Positions 1-9,700 of a DNA stretch of 64,000 nucleotides are shown one piece after another. The first letter of the stretch is position 1. Every line of letters starts with the position of its first letter. The notes under the pieces were generated by a model. The model saw only the letters and a program-made list of their open reading frames with translations. It searched no databases and had not been told where the DNA came from. Origin of the DNA: Actinomadura sp. DC4 (GTDB taxonomy: Bacteria > Actinomycetota > Actinomycetes > Streptosporangiales > Streptosporangiaceae). The position numbers and the translations under genes are program-made. The stretch lies in NCBI RefSeq assembly GCF_030406325.1, contig NZ_JAUEQY010000023.1:124001-188000 (forward strand), read 5' to 3'.

Positions 1-3000
1 GCAGATCTGGCACGACCGGTACGCGTTCTTCGACGTGCCCGGCAGCCGCTGGTCCGTCACGCTCACCGGCGGAGACGGGACGGAACGGCTCGCGACGTCG
101 CCTGTCGGCGTGACGCTCGCCTTCGCCGAGGACGAGTCGCCGGAGGATTCGGGGCCCCCGCCGGAGACGCCCATGGTGGCCGAACTGCCGGCGAGCCCGC
201 CCGCGGAGATGGCGGAGGCGTTCCACGGCGTCCTGCGGCGGGTCACGACGATCGTCGAGTCGCTCGTCACGGACGGCGGACCCGGCGCGGCGGCCGCGGA
301 GATCACGCGTCGCTTCCCCGGCGCCGACGCCGCCTTCGGCGATTCGGTGTCCGATGTGTTCGCCGAGCCGTCGCTGTTCGCCGTGGCCCAGCACGTGCTG
401 GGCCATGGGTATCTGTCCGGGGAGTTCCGGGTGAACCCGCAGAGCGAGCAGTGGGCGGCCCTGCGCCTGCGCGGCCGGGTGACGTCGGTCCGGCGCGTCG
501 ACACCGCCCACGGCTACGTCCAGCAGGACGCCCGGCACCTGTTCTGGTCCGGAGAGTCCAGCGGGATGAGCGGCGGCGTCTCCTCGGGAGTGCAGTTCGC
601 CCCGAACTTCCCGACCTTCACCGTACGCGGGACGCCGCTGACGATCGGCCCGATCTTCTCCTTCAGCCCGGGCGGCTCGGTCAACCGGAGCCTGGCCGCC
701 TCGATGGGCGCGGGGGACTGGCGGTACCTCGGCTACCCGTCACAGCGGCGCGTCTACCGGCTCGCGATCGACCTCGGCGCCGACGTCCGGTCCTCGCGGT
801 CCAGCGCGGCCGGCGCCGTCCCTCTGGCGATGATCGGATACGTGGCCGTGCCGGAGCGGGAGGCCGACCGGTTCGAGCGGGAGCTGCGGGCGGTACTCGA
901 CGGTTTCGACCCGTACGGGACCGGCAACGCACTGCCGGTGGACGGGCGGCACCTGACCGACCGCACGCCTCCGCTGGGAATCCTGACGGGCGGCAGCCGT
1001 GGCGCGTCGGTCCTCGACCTGCTCGGCGGCTTCGAACGCGTGATCTCCGCCACGATGGGGCAGATCGACGGCGCGTTCGGCGACGCCCGGCTGGCGACGT
1101 ACGCCGGGCCGCTGACGGCGCGGCAGCGCCACCGGCTGGAGCGGGCGCTGACCCAGCGGTTCTCCCTGGCCGCCGCGCTGCCGTACACCAGTCAGCTGAT
1201 CAGCCACCGCATGTCCTACACCCGTCTCTACCAGACGAACGGCGGGCGGCTGCGGCTCACCGTACGGGTCCGGTCCGAACAGGGCACCGAGTGGACCGGC
1301 GACCGGATCGAGTGGGGGCGGATCGACCACTACCCGATCTCCTACAGCGACCTGGGCGCGGCCGAGGAGGCGGCGGCCCAGTGGGCCACCCGCGGCGGCG
1401 GCCACATCCGCGTCGGCCCGCTGAACATCCGGCTGCACAGCGCCAACTTCCCGGTCCAGTACGCCTACGGCCGGTCGAGTTCGTCCGCCCTGACCGCGCG
1501 CGCCGGTGTGTGGTCCTCACTGGGGTTCGTGTACGAGGGGCCGGTCCGGCTGTTCACGTTCGGTACCCGCTTCCACGTCGAGGTCCAGCTGACCTTCGAG
1601 CCGGAGCTCGCCTCCGGGGGCACCGTGACCGGGGCGGTGACCGGGGCCGTGCGGCGCCTGTTCAGCGGCCTGCCGGATCCCGTCGCGCGTACGGTCGCCC
1701 ACCGCGGGACGGTCCCCGGCCTGATGCGCTACGCCGTCGCCGAGGGCCTCAGCCCGCTGGCCGGCGGCGACACGGTTCCGCGTCCGCTGCCGAACCTGGG
1801 CGCGCCGGTCGTACGCCGGCGGCCGATCACCGGTCCGGAGCAGTGGGACGGTGTCCTCGGCACCCCTGAGACGCTGCGGTCCGACGACCAGCCCCTGGAG
1901 GTCTTCGGCGTCGCGGACCTGCGGAGGGTCGTCGCGGAGCTCCTCGACGAGGCCGGCGTGCCCGAGCGCACCTACGCCGACACGCTGGACGTGACGGTCA
2001 ACGAGGACCAGCTCATCGGCCGGCTGATGTGGGGCGGGACCACGGTGCAGGCGTCCGGCCTCGTCCACGGCGGAGAGGTCGGCGACCGGCACGCGGTCGT
2101 CGCCCTGCGGGGGCGGGCGTACGACCTCCAGCGCCAGGCCGGGGTGGTGCGGATGCGCGAGACCGACATCATGGACTCCGAGCCCGCCGTGATCTTTACC
2201 GGCCGGCGCTCCACCTCCCACACCGTGTCCGGCGGGGCCGACTTCGCCGGTACGCGAGAGGACGGCGGCCCGTACGGGAGCTGGACCTACCGGAACGTCG
2301 CCGAGACGCGCATCGACTCCAACGAGGTGCTGTCCGGCCGCTGGCTCACCCAGGAGGACCGCGACTACCGGCCGCACCGCGGCACGATGCTGTGGGACGT
2401 CACGGTGACGAGCTGGAGCGCCAACGCCGCCGGGACCTGGTCGGTGCGGCAGGATTCGGTGCAGGTGCTCGTGGTCGGCGGGATCATGGTGCTGCGGCCG
2501 GCGCCGCACGAGCGGGTCGAACGCCCGCTCCACGTACCCCAGTGGCTTCCGCCGAGCCTGATCCCGCTGGTGTCCACCTCCGACCGCCTGGATTGGCCGG
2601 GGCTCCAGCACCCGCCCGACGGGCTCAACCCGGTGCTCGACATGGTCCGCGGCGTGCTCGGTGTCGTCGACAGGCGCCTGCTGCACCGGCAGTGGACGAT
2701 CGTGGACGGCACGCCGACCGCGTCGTACACGGGCCTGCCGGCCAGTCTGCACACGATCCTGGAGCGAAGCGCCCTGCTGGGCCACCGCGACACGCTCCTC
2801 GGCCCCGGCCTGGTCCTGCACCTGGCCCGCTCGCTTCCGGGGATGAACGAGCAGGTCAGCCTGGTCCTGCGCGCCGACTTCGTCGAAGGGGAGGACTACG
2901 CCTACGACGACACCCGCGCCCGCGACTTCGCGGTGTACCGGCTCAACACCCAGCGCCGGGTCGCCCGGCGCGGCACGACGTCGGCGCACTCGGCGGGCGC

Positions 3001-4852
3001 CAGCACCGGCACCACCCGGATCCCGCCGGTCTCCCGTGCTGTCGCGGGCGACTATCTCGAAGGCGTCGCCGAGAGCGACTTCTACGCGCAGGCCACGAAC
3101 GCCCAGGGCGAGATCTTCCGTACGCGGGACGTGCTCACCATCCTCGGCGACACGCACGCCTACACCGGCCGGCTGCGCATCAGTGCGACCGTCTACCGCG
3201 GGTACAACCCGTCCAAGGCGCTGCAGGTGATCACGCTCGGCCTCGCGAACTCCGGGTTCGCCCTGCTCACGGATCCGGGCACGCCCGTTCCGGTGGCCGT
3301 CACCGACCACGTCGACGTGGTGGAGCGCGTACAGGTCCCGGTGGCGATGCTGCTTTCGCCGCCGGCGCCGATCGACCGGCGGGTGGGACCGGCCGCCGCC
3401 GCGCCGACGCCCGAACAGGTGCTGGCGAACGCGGGACGTACGGTCCTCCCCGTCGGGCGGGACCTGATCCTGTCGCGCGGCGTCGTACCGGGCGGCATCG
3501 ATCCGTTGTCCCTGCGCGCCCTGTTCGACCGGTCGATCGCGGTGTTCAACGGGACCGCCGCGTCCTCCTCCGTACGGAACCTGATGGGCGCCACGGGCGT
3601 CCCGTTCGAGGCGTACGCCGCGCTGCTCAGCCGCCACCAGTTCCTGTCCGGATTTCACACGTCGCTGGGCGACGGGCAGGTGTTCCCGGCGTTCGTCCGC
3701 GAGGACGGCCCGGCCACCGACGTACGTGGCGAGCTGTCGGTCCAGGCCCGGTTCTACGACCCGCGGCCGCTCGGCTGGGTCGACGCCCGGCTGACCTCCG
3801 AGTCGCTGCACATGGCCGAGAACGACCTCCTGGACTCGGCGGGCAGCACGTTCGGCCTGTCGATGGACGGTGGCCCGGCGCTCGCCCCCGCGAGCGGGAA
3901 CCCTTACGTACCGGTCGAACCGTCCGGGTACCTCGGCCAGAGCCACGACCACGGAGGAACCGCCGGCGAACGCCTCGTACGGCCGATCGTCTTCCGCCGC
4001 CGGACGCACTACCTGCGCGTGAGCGTCGGCGTGCTGGCCGGCCTGACGATCAGCGCGGTCAACCAGCGGCGCTTCGTCCGCTACGGGGCCGGCCAGGACC
4101 GGCAGTGGTACACGATGGACGAGTCCCTCGAGGTCCTCGTCGATCCCGAGACCGCGCTGGCCCTGCGGATGCTGGACGGTTCCACGGGCATTCCCACGCC
4201 GCACGGCCGCTACCTGCCGCACGTCCCGGCCACCGCACCGGCGAATGGGGCCGAGGAACTGGGCCGCCTGCGGGCGGCCTTCGCCCTGCCTCGGTACGGC
4301 GACTGGTATCCGATCGCGGGCCACTACGGGGCGGAGGGTGTCGTCCTGACCGCCGTACGGTACGACCCGGCCGCCCGGACGACCGAGCCGGTCACCGAGC
4401 GCCTGGACGCCGCCGGTTTCGCCGGCCTCCTGCGCGGACTCGACGATCTCGGCGATCGCCCGGTCGTGCTCGTCATGGGCGGCGTGGACGAGGCGTTCGC
4501 GGCCGAGGTGGCCCGGCTGAGCGGCCACGACATCCTCGCCACCACGGACGGCGTGAGCCAGGACGCGTCCGTACGGGCGGCGGACCCGGACGGACGGCCG
4601 GGCCGGTGGCGGCACTTCCCCGCCGACGGCGCCGCTCCGGCCGTCCACGGTGCCGATCTCGGCGAGGTCCTGACCGCCGAGGTCGTCCCGTCTCTCCGTG
4701 GCGTGCGGGCCGAGGACCCGCCCGGAACCATGACCTCGGAGTCGGCGGTCCTCTGGACGGCCGGGCCGGTCATCGCCTGGAAGGGAAGCAGCCACAGCGA
4801 CGGGACGGCCTGCGTCGAGGTCGGCATGAGGAAAGCCCCTCTGCCTCAGTGA
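1..4852 (+). CDS. Giant repeat-built effector-like protein, 5' end outside window
   Basis: The reading frame is already open at base 2, so the true start lies outside the window and at least 1,616 residues are seen. I do not recognise a named family for the whole. The visible part consists of about four degenerate beta-rich modules of 300-500 residues that each pass through an 'LSG' turn and a Ser/Gly-rich hairpin (for example LSGEFRV, LSGRWLT, LSGFHTS). Near the C-terminus a segment (RPVVLVMGGVDEAFAAEVAR onward, then a GRWRHFP motif) resembles the pre-toxin module found in actinobacterial polymorphic toxins, whose usual Cys is absent here. The last 25 residues carry WKGSSHSDGTACVEV, close to the DUF397 signature. 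No enzyme active site is evident. A role as a large surface or secreted effector scaffold is inference. Confidence 0.7.
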   Translation, partial: QIWHDRYAFFDVPGSRWSVTLTGGDGTERLATSPVGVTLAFAEDESPEDSGPPPETPMVAELPASPPAEMAEAFHGVLRRVTTIVESLVTDGGPGAAAAEITRRFPGADAAFGDSVSDVFAEPSLFAVAQHVLGHGYLSGEFRVNPQSEQWAALRLRGRVTSVRRVDTAHGYVQQDARHLFWSGESSGMSGGVSSGVQFAPNFPTFTVRGTPLTIGPIFSFSPGGSVNRSLAASMGAGDWRYLGYPSQRRVYRLAIDLGADVRSSRSSAAGAVPLAMIGYVAVPEREADRFERELRAVLDGFDPYGTGNALPVDGRHLTDRTPPLGILTGGSRGASVLDLLGGFERVISATMGQIDGAFGDARLATYAGPLTARQRHRLERALTQRFSLAAALPYTSQLISHRMSYTRLYQTNGGRLRLTVRVRSEQGTEWTGDRIEWGRIDHYPISYSDLGAAEEAAAQWATRGGGHIRVGPLNIRLHSANFPVQYAYGRSSSSALTARAGVWSSLGFVYEGPVRLFTFGTRFHVEVQLTFEPELASGGTVTGAVTGAVRRLFSGLPDPVARTVAHRGTVPGLMRYAVAEGLSPLAGGDTVPRPLPNLGAPVVRRRPITGPEQWDGVLGTPETLRSDDQPLEVFGVADLRRVVAELLDEAGVPERTYADTLDVTVNEDQLIGRLMWGGTTVQASGLVHGGEVGDRHAVVALRGRAYDLQRQAGVVRMRETDIMDSEPAVIFTGRRSTSHTVSGGADFAGTREDGGPYGSWTYRNVAETRIDSNEVLSGRWLTQEDRDYRPHRGTMLWDVTVTSWSANAAGTWSVRQDSVQVLVVGGIMVLRPAPHERVERPLHVPQWLPPSLIPLVSTSDRLDWPGLQHPPDGLNPVLDMVRGVLGVVDRRLLHRQWTIVDGTPTASYTGLPASLHTILERSALLGHRDTLLGPGLVLHLARSLPGMNEQVSLVLRADFVEGEDYAYDDTRARDFAVYRLNTQRRVARRGTTSAHSAGASTGTTRIPPVSRAVAGDYLEGVAESDFYAQATNAQGEIFRTRDVLTILGDTHAYTGRLRISATVYRGYNPSKALQVITLGLANSGFALLTDPGTPVPVAVTDHVDVVERVQVPVAMLLSPPAPIDRRVGPAAAAPTPEQVLANAGRTVLPVGRDLILSRGVVPGGIDPLSLRALFDRSIAVFNGTAASSSVRNLMGATGVPFEAYAALLSRHQFLSGFHTSLGDGQVFPAFVREDGPATDVRGELSVQARFYDPRPLGWVDARLTSESLHMAENDLLDSAGSTFGLSMDGGPALAPASGNPYVPVEPSGYLGQSHDHGGTAGERLVRPIVFRRRTHYLRVSVGVLAGLTISAVNQRRFVRYGAGQDRQWYTMDESLEVLVDPETALALRMLDGSTGIPTPHGRYLPHVPATAPANGAEELGRLRAAFALPRYGDWYPIAGHYGAEGVVLTAVRYDPAARTTEPVTERLDAAGFAGLLRGLDDLGDRPVVLVMGGVDEAFAAEVARLSGHDILATTDGVSQDASVRAADPDGRPGRWRHFPADGAAPAVHGADLGEVLTAEVVPSLRGVRAEDPPGTMTSESAVLWTAGPVIAWKGSSHSDGTACVEVGMRKAPLPQ

Positions 4853-4864
4853 GGCAGAGGGGCT
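4834..4864. terminator. Perfect 15-bp hairpin overlapping a stop codon
   Basis: AGCCCCTCTGCCTCA at 4834-4848 is the exact complement of the arm at 4850-4864, with one base between them. The TGA stop of the giant gene (4850-4852) is the first codon of the right arm. The hairpin lies between two convergent genes (the giant gene and the lectin gene, whose stop is at 4896), so it probably terminates both. There is no long U-tract on the + side, as is common for actinomycete terminators. Confidence 0.8.
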
Positions 4865-4895
4865 GGGCGTTACGGCGAAGCACGTGTTCAGAACG

Positions 4896-5747
4896 TCAGG
4901 CGAGGTGCCACTTCTGGTTGTTATATCCGTTGCACGTATAGATCTGCAGACGGGTGCCCGCCGCCGTCTTGTCGCCCCTGGCGTCCACGCACTTGTTCGT
5001 GCCGCTGTGCACGATGTCGTTGGCGCTGGTGTGCCGGAACAGCTGCGCGGAGCCGCCGTTGCAGGACTGGACGACCAGGGCGGACCCGGCGGACGATCCG
5101 GTGGTGGTCAGGCACATCCCCATGGATCGCATGGTGCCGTTCACGAACGTCCACTTCTGCTGCGGGAGACCGCTGCGACAGTCCCAGATCTGGGTGTAGT
5201 TGTTGTTCACGGCGCGGCCACCGGCGATATCGATGCAACGGTGTGAGGCGTTGCCGAGGAGGAAATTGCCGGAGGTGGCGGCCATCACCTTCGCCTGGCT
5301 CTGCGCCGCTCCGCCGGCCGATCCGGCGCCCGAGCCACTCGATCCGGAACCCGTGCCTCCGGTGGAGGAGCCGCCATCGGCGGAGCCGCCCTTGGCGCTC
5401 TTGCGATGCTTTCCGGAGGGAGTCGCGGGGGGCACGCCCGCCGCGGGCGGGATGGCCCCGGAGCCCGGAGGCTGCCGGTACACGATGCGCGGCGAGGCGG
5501 CCGGACTCGCCGTTTTGGAGTGCTGCTTGTCCGCGGCGGCCACCGGCTTGTCCTTGGCATGCGGACGGAAGACGATGGCGCCCACGCCCAGCGCCACGGC
5601 GCCGGCCAGCACGACCGTCATGCCGATCGTGACGAGATAGCTGGACAGGCTCTTCTTCTCGCCGGGTGGCCGCACGACCGCACTGAAGGCGCGTGTCAGA
5701 TCGCGGCGTTTCGGCTCCTCCGGCTGTTCGGGCGTTGGTTCGGACAC
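4896..5747 (-). CDS. Membrane-anchored ricin-B-type lectin
   Basis: A 283-residue protein starting at a GTG preceded by GAGGG at good spacing. Residues 1-35 are charged and cytoplasmic, about 36-60 form one hydrophobic segment, and 65-150 are a low-complexity Pro/Ser/Gly linker ending in a GSGSSGSGAGSAGG-like stretch. The C-terminal ~130 residues are a ricin-type beta-trefoil with repeated Cys pairs and QxW motifs (QQKWTF and, at the very end, NQKWHLA). Ricin B domains bind galactose or other glycans, so the likely role is extracellular carbohydrate binding on a stalk. There is no attached hydrolase, which is unusual for exported actinomycete ricin domains. It is convergent with the giant gene and separated from it by a hairpin. 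Confidence 0.85.
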   Translation of the reverse strand: MSEPTPEQPEEPKRRDLTRAFSAVVRPPGEKKSLSSYLVTIGMTVVLAGAVALGVGAIVFRPHAKDKPVAAADKQHSKTASPAASPRIVYRQPPGSGAIPPAAGVPPATPSGKHRKSAKGGSADGGSSTGGTGSGSSGSGAGSAGGAAQSQAKVMAATSGNFLLGNASHRCIDIAGGRAVNNNYTQIWDCRSGLPQQKWTFVNGTMRSMGMCLTTTGSSAGSALVVQSCNGGSAQLFRHTSANDIVHSGTNKCVDARGDKTAAGTRLQIYTCNGYNNQKWHLA

Positions 5748-6066
5748 TCGGAGTTCCCTCGAGGTTAAATTAAGGTACGGATTTCTGAAGTCGCTCGGTA
5801 ATGTGGAGCATGCGGCACGGAAATGACGCCGCGTTAGGGGGGTCCGTCAGTGCATGAAGGCGTACATTACCCCGTGGGTAATTCTCTCACGATCTGATGG
5901 CGTGAATGACAGAACGTGAGTGCCATGTCGGAGAATCCAAGCGCCAGCACACATCTTTGCGTTTGTGACCTCACCATAGTTAATGGCATCGCAGAGTGGT
6001 AGGTTTCGCGCTTCGTGTCATGTCCGCCCAGGTGGGCGGTGTCTCCTGGCCGGAGAAGGGTAGGTC
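5748..6066. other. 319-bp divergent intergenic region with small inverted repeat
   Basis: This lies between the lectin gene (minus) and the cupin gene (plus) and should hold both promoters. It is visibly less GC-rich than its neighbours. A 7-bp perfect inverted repeat, ATTACCC-CGT-GGGTAAT, sits at 5866-5882 and could be an operator or weak hairpin. I see no convincing short gene here. Confidence 0.5.
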
Positions 6067-6555
6067 ATGGTCATGTGGGGTGAGGACGGCTGGGCGGTAC
6101 GGCCCGGCGCGGGCGAGCGGGTCGATCTCGGCGGACCGCACTGGCTGGAAGTGCTGGTAAGAGGCGCCGACGTCGGTCAGGCGCTCGGTGCGTTCGTCTT
6201 CACCCACGACGTGATCGAGGAGAACCCGCCGCACGCGCACCACGGCTTCATGAAGATCGCTTATGTGCTGGACGGCGAATACGACTTCCGCGTGGGCGAC
6301 GCCACGTTCTCCGGCGGCCCGGGAACACTCGTCGTCGTGCCCAAGGGCAGCCAGCACACGTTCACGACGCCGACCGGCGGCCGGATGCTCTTTGTGTCCT
6401 CTCCGGCCGGCAATGAGGAGATGTTCCTGGAAATGGGCCGGCTCGGCCCGGACGCCGCGCCTGAACGGTTCGAGGAGCTCAACGCACGCTTCCAGACCAA
6501 TGGCCTGCCCGGCGACGAGGGACTTCCTTGGCGCCAGATGCGCGCCGGGGAATGA
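6067..6555 (+). CDS. Single-domain cupin protein
   Basis: A 162-residue protein; the ATG at 6067 has GGAGAAGGG ending 6 bases upstream. The cupin core is clear: first motif around PHAHHGFMKIAYVLDGEY (about residues 58-75), second motif GTLVVVPKGSQHTF (about residues 90-103). The HxH pair and the second-motif His are present, but the Glu that normally follows the HxH is replaced by Met/Lys, so metal binding may be altered. The C-terminus (PERFEELNARFQTNGL) resembles the tail of small actinobacterial cupins of unknown substrate. It could be a sensor or small-molecule dioxygenase/isomerase. No operon partner is visible, since the next gene starts about 150 bp away. Confidence 0.8.
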   Translation: MVMWGEDGWAVRPGAGERVDLGGPHWLEVLVRGADVGQALGAFVFTHDVIEENPPHAHHGFMKIAYVLDGEYDFRVGDATFSGGPGTLVVVPKGSQHTFTTPTGGRMLFVSSPAGNEEMFLEMGRLGPDAAPERFEELNARFQTNGLPGDEGLPWRQMRAGE

Positions 6556-6700
6556 GCCCGCGCGGCCGGATAGAACCCTGGTGTCATCTTAGAGAATTGT
6601 CGTGCCAAGGGTCGAAGGCGCTTTAGATCGCGTCAACCGCCGCATTTAGCTAAGCTCGATTCTGATGTATGTCGTGGGCGCGGAAGCGAAATGGGGCAGC

Positions 6701-9700
6701 ATGTCGATCGCGTGGCGTAAGTCGAGTCGTAGCGTTGCGGCGTGCCTGCAGGCGGCAGTGGCCGACGCCACGATGGAGGGCGGTCAGGTCGTCGGCCTGC
6801 AGCCCCCCGCGGACCTCCAGGTTCCTTCCACGAGCGCCCTACCGGCTCCTTCCCCGAGCACGGAGCCGGACGCACCCGCCACCGCGCCTCCGCGATCCGC
6901 GACCGGACGCCAGGGCGGGCCCGGCACGGGCGGCGACGTCGCTCAGATCTTCACGGCCAGCACCGACACGGCGATGGTGGCGGGACTGCGGGAGACGATC
7001 GCCGAAAGACAGGCCGTCATCAGCGCCGAACTGGCATCCGGCGGTACGGTGCCGTCCGACCAGGATCTGTCGGAGGCGTACGAGAGAGATCCGCAGCTGC
7101 GAGTACTCAACCGTTCGCTGGACACCTACACCGGGCCCGCCGACGCGGGATCGGCTCGCGCCGAAGCGCGCACACCGCGGGTGAGCAGGGCCGGTAGCCC
7201 GGTGCCCCCGCGCTCCGTGCGCAGCCGGCCCGGTTCCCCCGTACCGGCGTTCCTCGATGCCGCCCCTCGTCCGACCACGCCCGTGGAGCCGCCGACCACG
7301 CCCGTGGAGCCGCCGCTAACGCCTCCGGAGTCGCCGGTCGCGCACCCGGAGTCGCCGGTCGCGCACCCGGAGCCGCCTGTCGCGCACCCGGCCGCCGAAG
7401 TGACGGCCGACTCCGGCCCGGATCTCCCGCGCGACCGTACGGACGTCACCCTGGGCGGCCTGCCCGCGGGTGTCGGCTGGGCGCACGCCCGGTTGGCGCG
7501 TTCGTGGGACCTGCGGTTCGACACGGCGGACGCCACGTCACCGTACGCGGCGGTTCTGGCCGCCTCCAACGGTTCTGTCTCCGCCGGCGGCCAGGTCTTC
7601 CGCGATGCCGACGGCCTTCGCGGGTTCGTCGCGGGGCGGATGCGCGACGCACCTCTGCGGGCGGGCGGTCAGGGGTGGCCGCCGGTGGAGCAGGCGTACC
7701 GGCAGGCCGTGGTGGATCGGCTGGCCGGCGGGACGCCGCCGGAGGGCCTCCAAGAGGAGATCACGAGGCAGCTCGCCGGCGACGAGGCGTGGCAGCAGAT
7801 GGTGGCGAGCTTCCAAAGCCCCGGTCACTGGGATGAGCTGGAGAGGGCTCTCGCCCCCGTGATGCTCAGCGAGTACCTCGGGAAGAGCCTGCTGGTGCTG
7901 CACGCCGGCGGACGGATGAGCTCCTTCGGGTCCGGTCCCGCGCTGGTGGTCGCCGAGCGTACGGATCCGGCCGGAACGGCGCACTGGACCGGTGTGCCGT
8001 CGATGGCGGCGGGCCCGGCACTGGGCGGGCTGTCCGGCGGGCAGGTGGAACGGGCGGCCTCTGACGGGATGGTGTTCCTCGGAGACCGCGGCGGTGACTT
8101 CTTCGACGCGCTGGCGGCGGCCGGCCGCGCTGTCGGCCTCGGCGAACTCTTCGGCGACCCGGAGGAGCTGCGGAACGAACTGGGTCGCCGGATGCGTGTC
8201 GACACGGAGCTCGAGCGCTCGGACGACTGGGCGGCGATCAAGGCGGAGTACATCCGGGTGGCGGTGCGAGAAGCCGTCGATGGCCTGGGGGCCGAAAGCA
8301 CGGCCAACCGGGATCTGGGGACCGGCGAGGCGTGGCAGGAGATCATCGCCTACATCTCCTCACCCGGTCCCGAGCGTGGCCGGTACGACGCGCTGCTGCC
8401 GCTTCTGGTGCGGCGTTACCTCAACGTAGGTGTCCTGGAGACGAACGCCGAGCTGTCGTCCGCCCATGATGTGCCGCGGGTCACCGTGGCGCGCCTCACC
8501 GGTGACACGCCTTCCTGGCTGGGACTGGCGCCGGTCAGGGCGCCGCACGCGCTGGGCGCCGACACCCGCCCGGCCGACGTCGGGGGCGGCCGGAGCGCCT
8601 ACGATCCGGCCGGGGACCTGGCCGCCACGACCGGACCGGCGCCGACGGGCCGGGAACCGGAGGGCATGTCCGCCGCGCAGTGGCAATGGACGCTGGGCCG
8701 CAACCGGCGGTTCGCCGAGGTTCCCACGGGCGACGACGCCTTCTTCGACGCGGTACTGGAGGCGTCGGGCGGCGGCTTCAGCGCCGGGCCGACGTTCGTC
8801 GGCGACGTGCCGCAGCTGCGAGCGGCGCTGGTCGAGAAGATCCGCGAGGTGGCGAACGAGGACCCGGACCTCTGGCTGGTCGTCCACACGATCTACGCCG
8901 ATCTGTACCAGCGGTCGCAGGCGGGCGCCGGAGACCCGAACGCGCAGGCCCGCGCACGGATCGACGACGGTCGGGCGCTGAGTGACATCATCGATTCGAT
9001 CGCGAGTCCGGGCGTCCGGCCCGAACTGGCCGAGAAGGTGGCGCCGTACATCCTGAACAAGTTCGGCCTGGCCGTACGCACCGTCGACACCGCCGGTGTG
9101 GTCGGGCGGTACGGACGCGGCCGGCCGCTGTACGTCGCCCCCCTGACCGACGCGGCGAACGGAGACCGGCGGTGGGCGGCACTGCCGCGGACGACGACGC
9201 GGTTCGCGCTGGGGTCGCCCCTCGCCGCTCCCAACCTGTCCGATCCGATCCTGGTCCGCCTCGGCCAGGCGGCCGACGCGCGCAGAGCCGCACTCACGGC
9301 GGACGGTGTCCAGGCCGCTTCGGCCGACCCGGTTCTGACGTGGCTGACCGACGCCCGCAAGAGCTGGCTGGCCGGCGGGGCAGACTCGCCGTCGTCACCG
9401 GGAGGCGTTCGCTGGACGCCTGACGAGCTGAAGGCCAAGGTCGCAGAGCTGGACGCCGCAGGTCACGCGAGCCTCGGTTCCTTTTCGCGAGGTGGCGGTG
9501 ACGCGGTCGGGGCCGGGCTGAACCTGGGGTCCGCGGTCAGGCTGATGTCGCTGCTCTTCCCGGCGGAGCACGGCGGCATCCGCCCGGCGCCGGATCCCGG
9601 ACGGACCGGCGACGTGGGCCAGGCCGAGATCGGGGCCGACCAGTGGGTGGTCGCTCCGTCGCTCCGGGAACTCATCCGTGAGATCCCGGCGGGCGGCGCC

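Noticed and set aside
1517-4795. Long antisense open frame (1,092 codons) under the first giant gene
   Set aside because: High GC and biased third positions create long antisense frames; its translation is Arg/Gly/Val-rich with no motifs, while the plus frame has coherent repeats.
2029-4941. 970-codon plus-strand frame overlapping the giant gene
   Set aside because: Translation is dominated by Arg, Pro and Gly, typical of a shifted frame of high-GC coding DNA; no domain is visible.
5866-5882. ATTACCC/GGGTAAT inverted repeat as a terminator
   Set aside because: It lies in a divergent promoter region, not after a gene, so an operator or chance is more likely.
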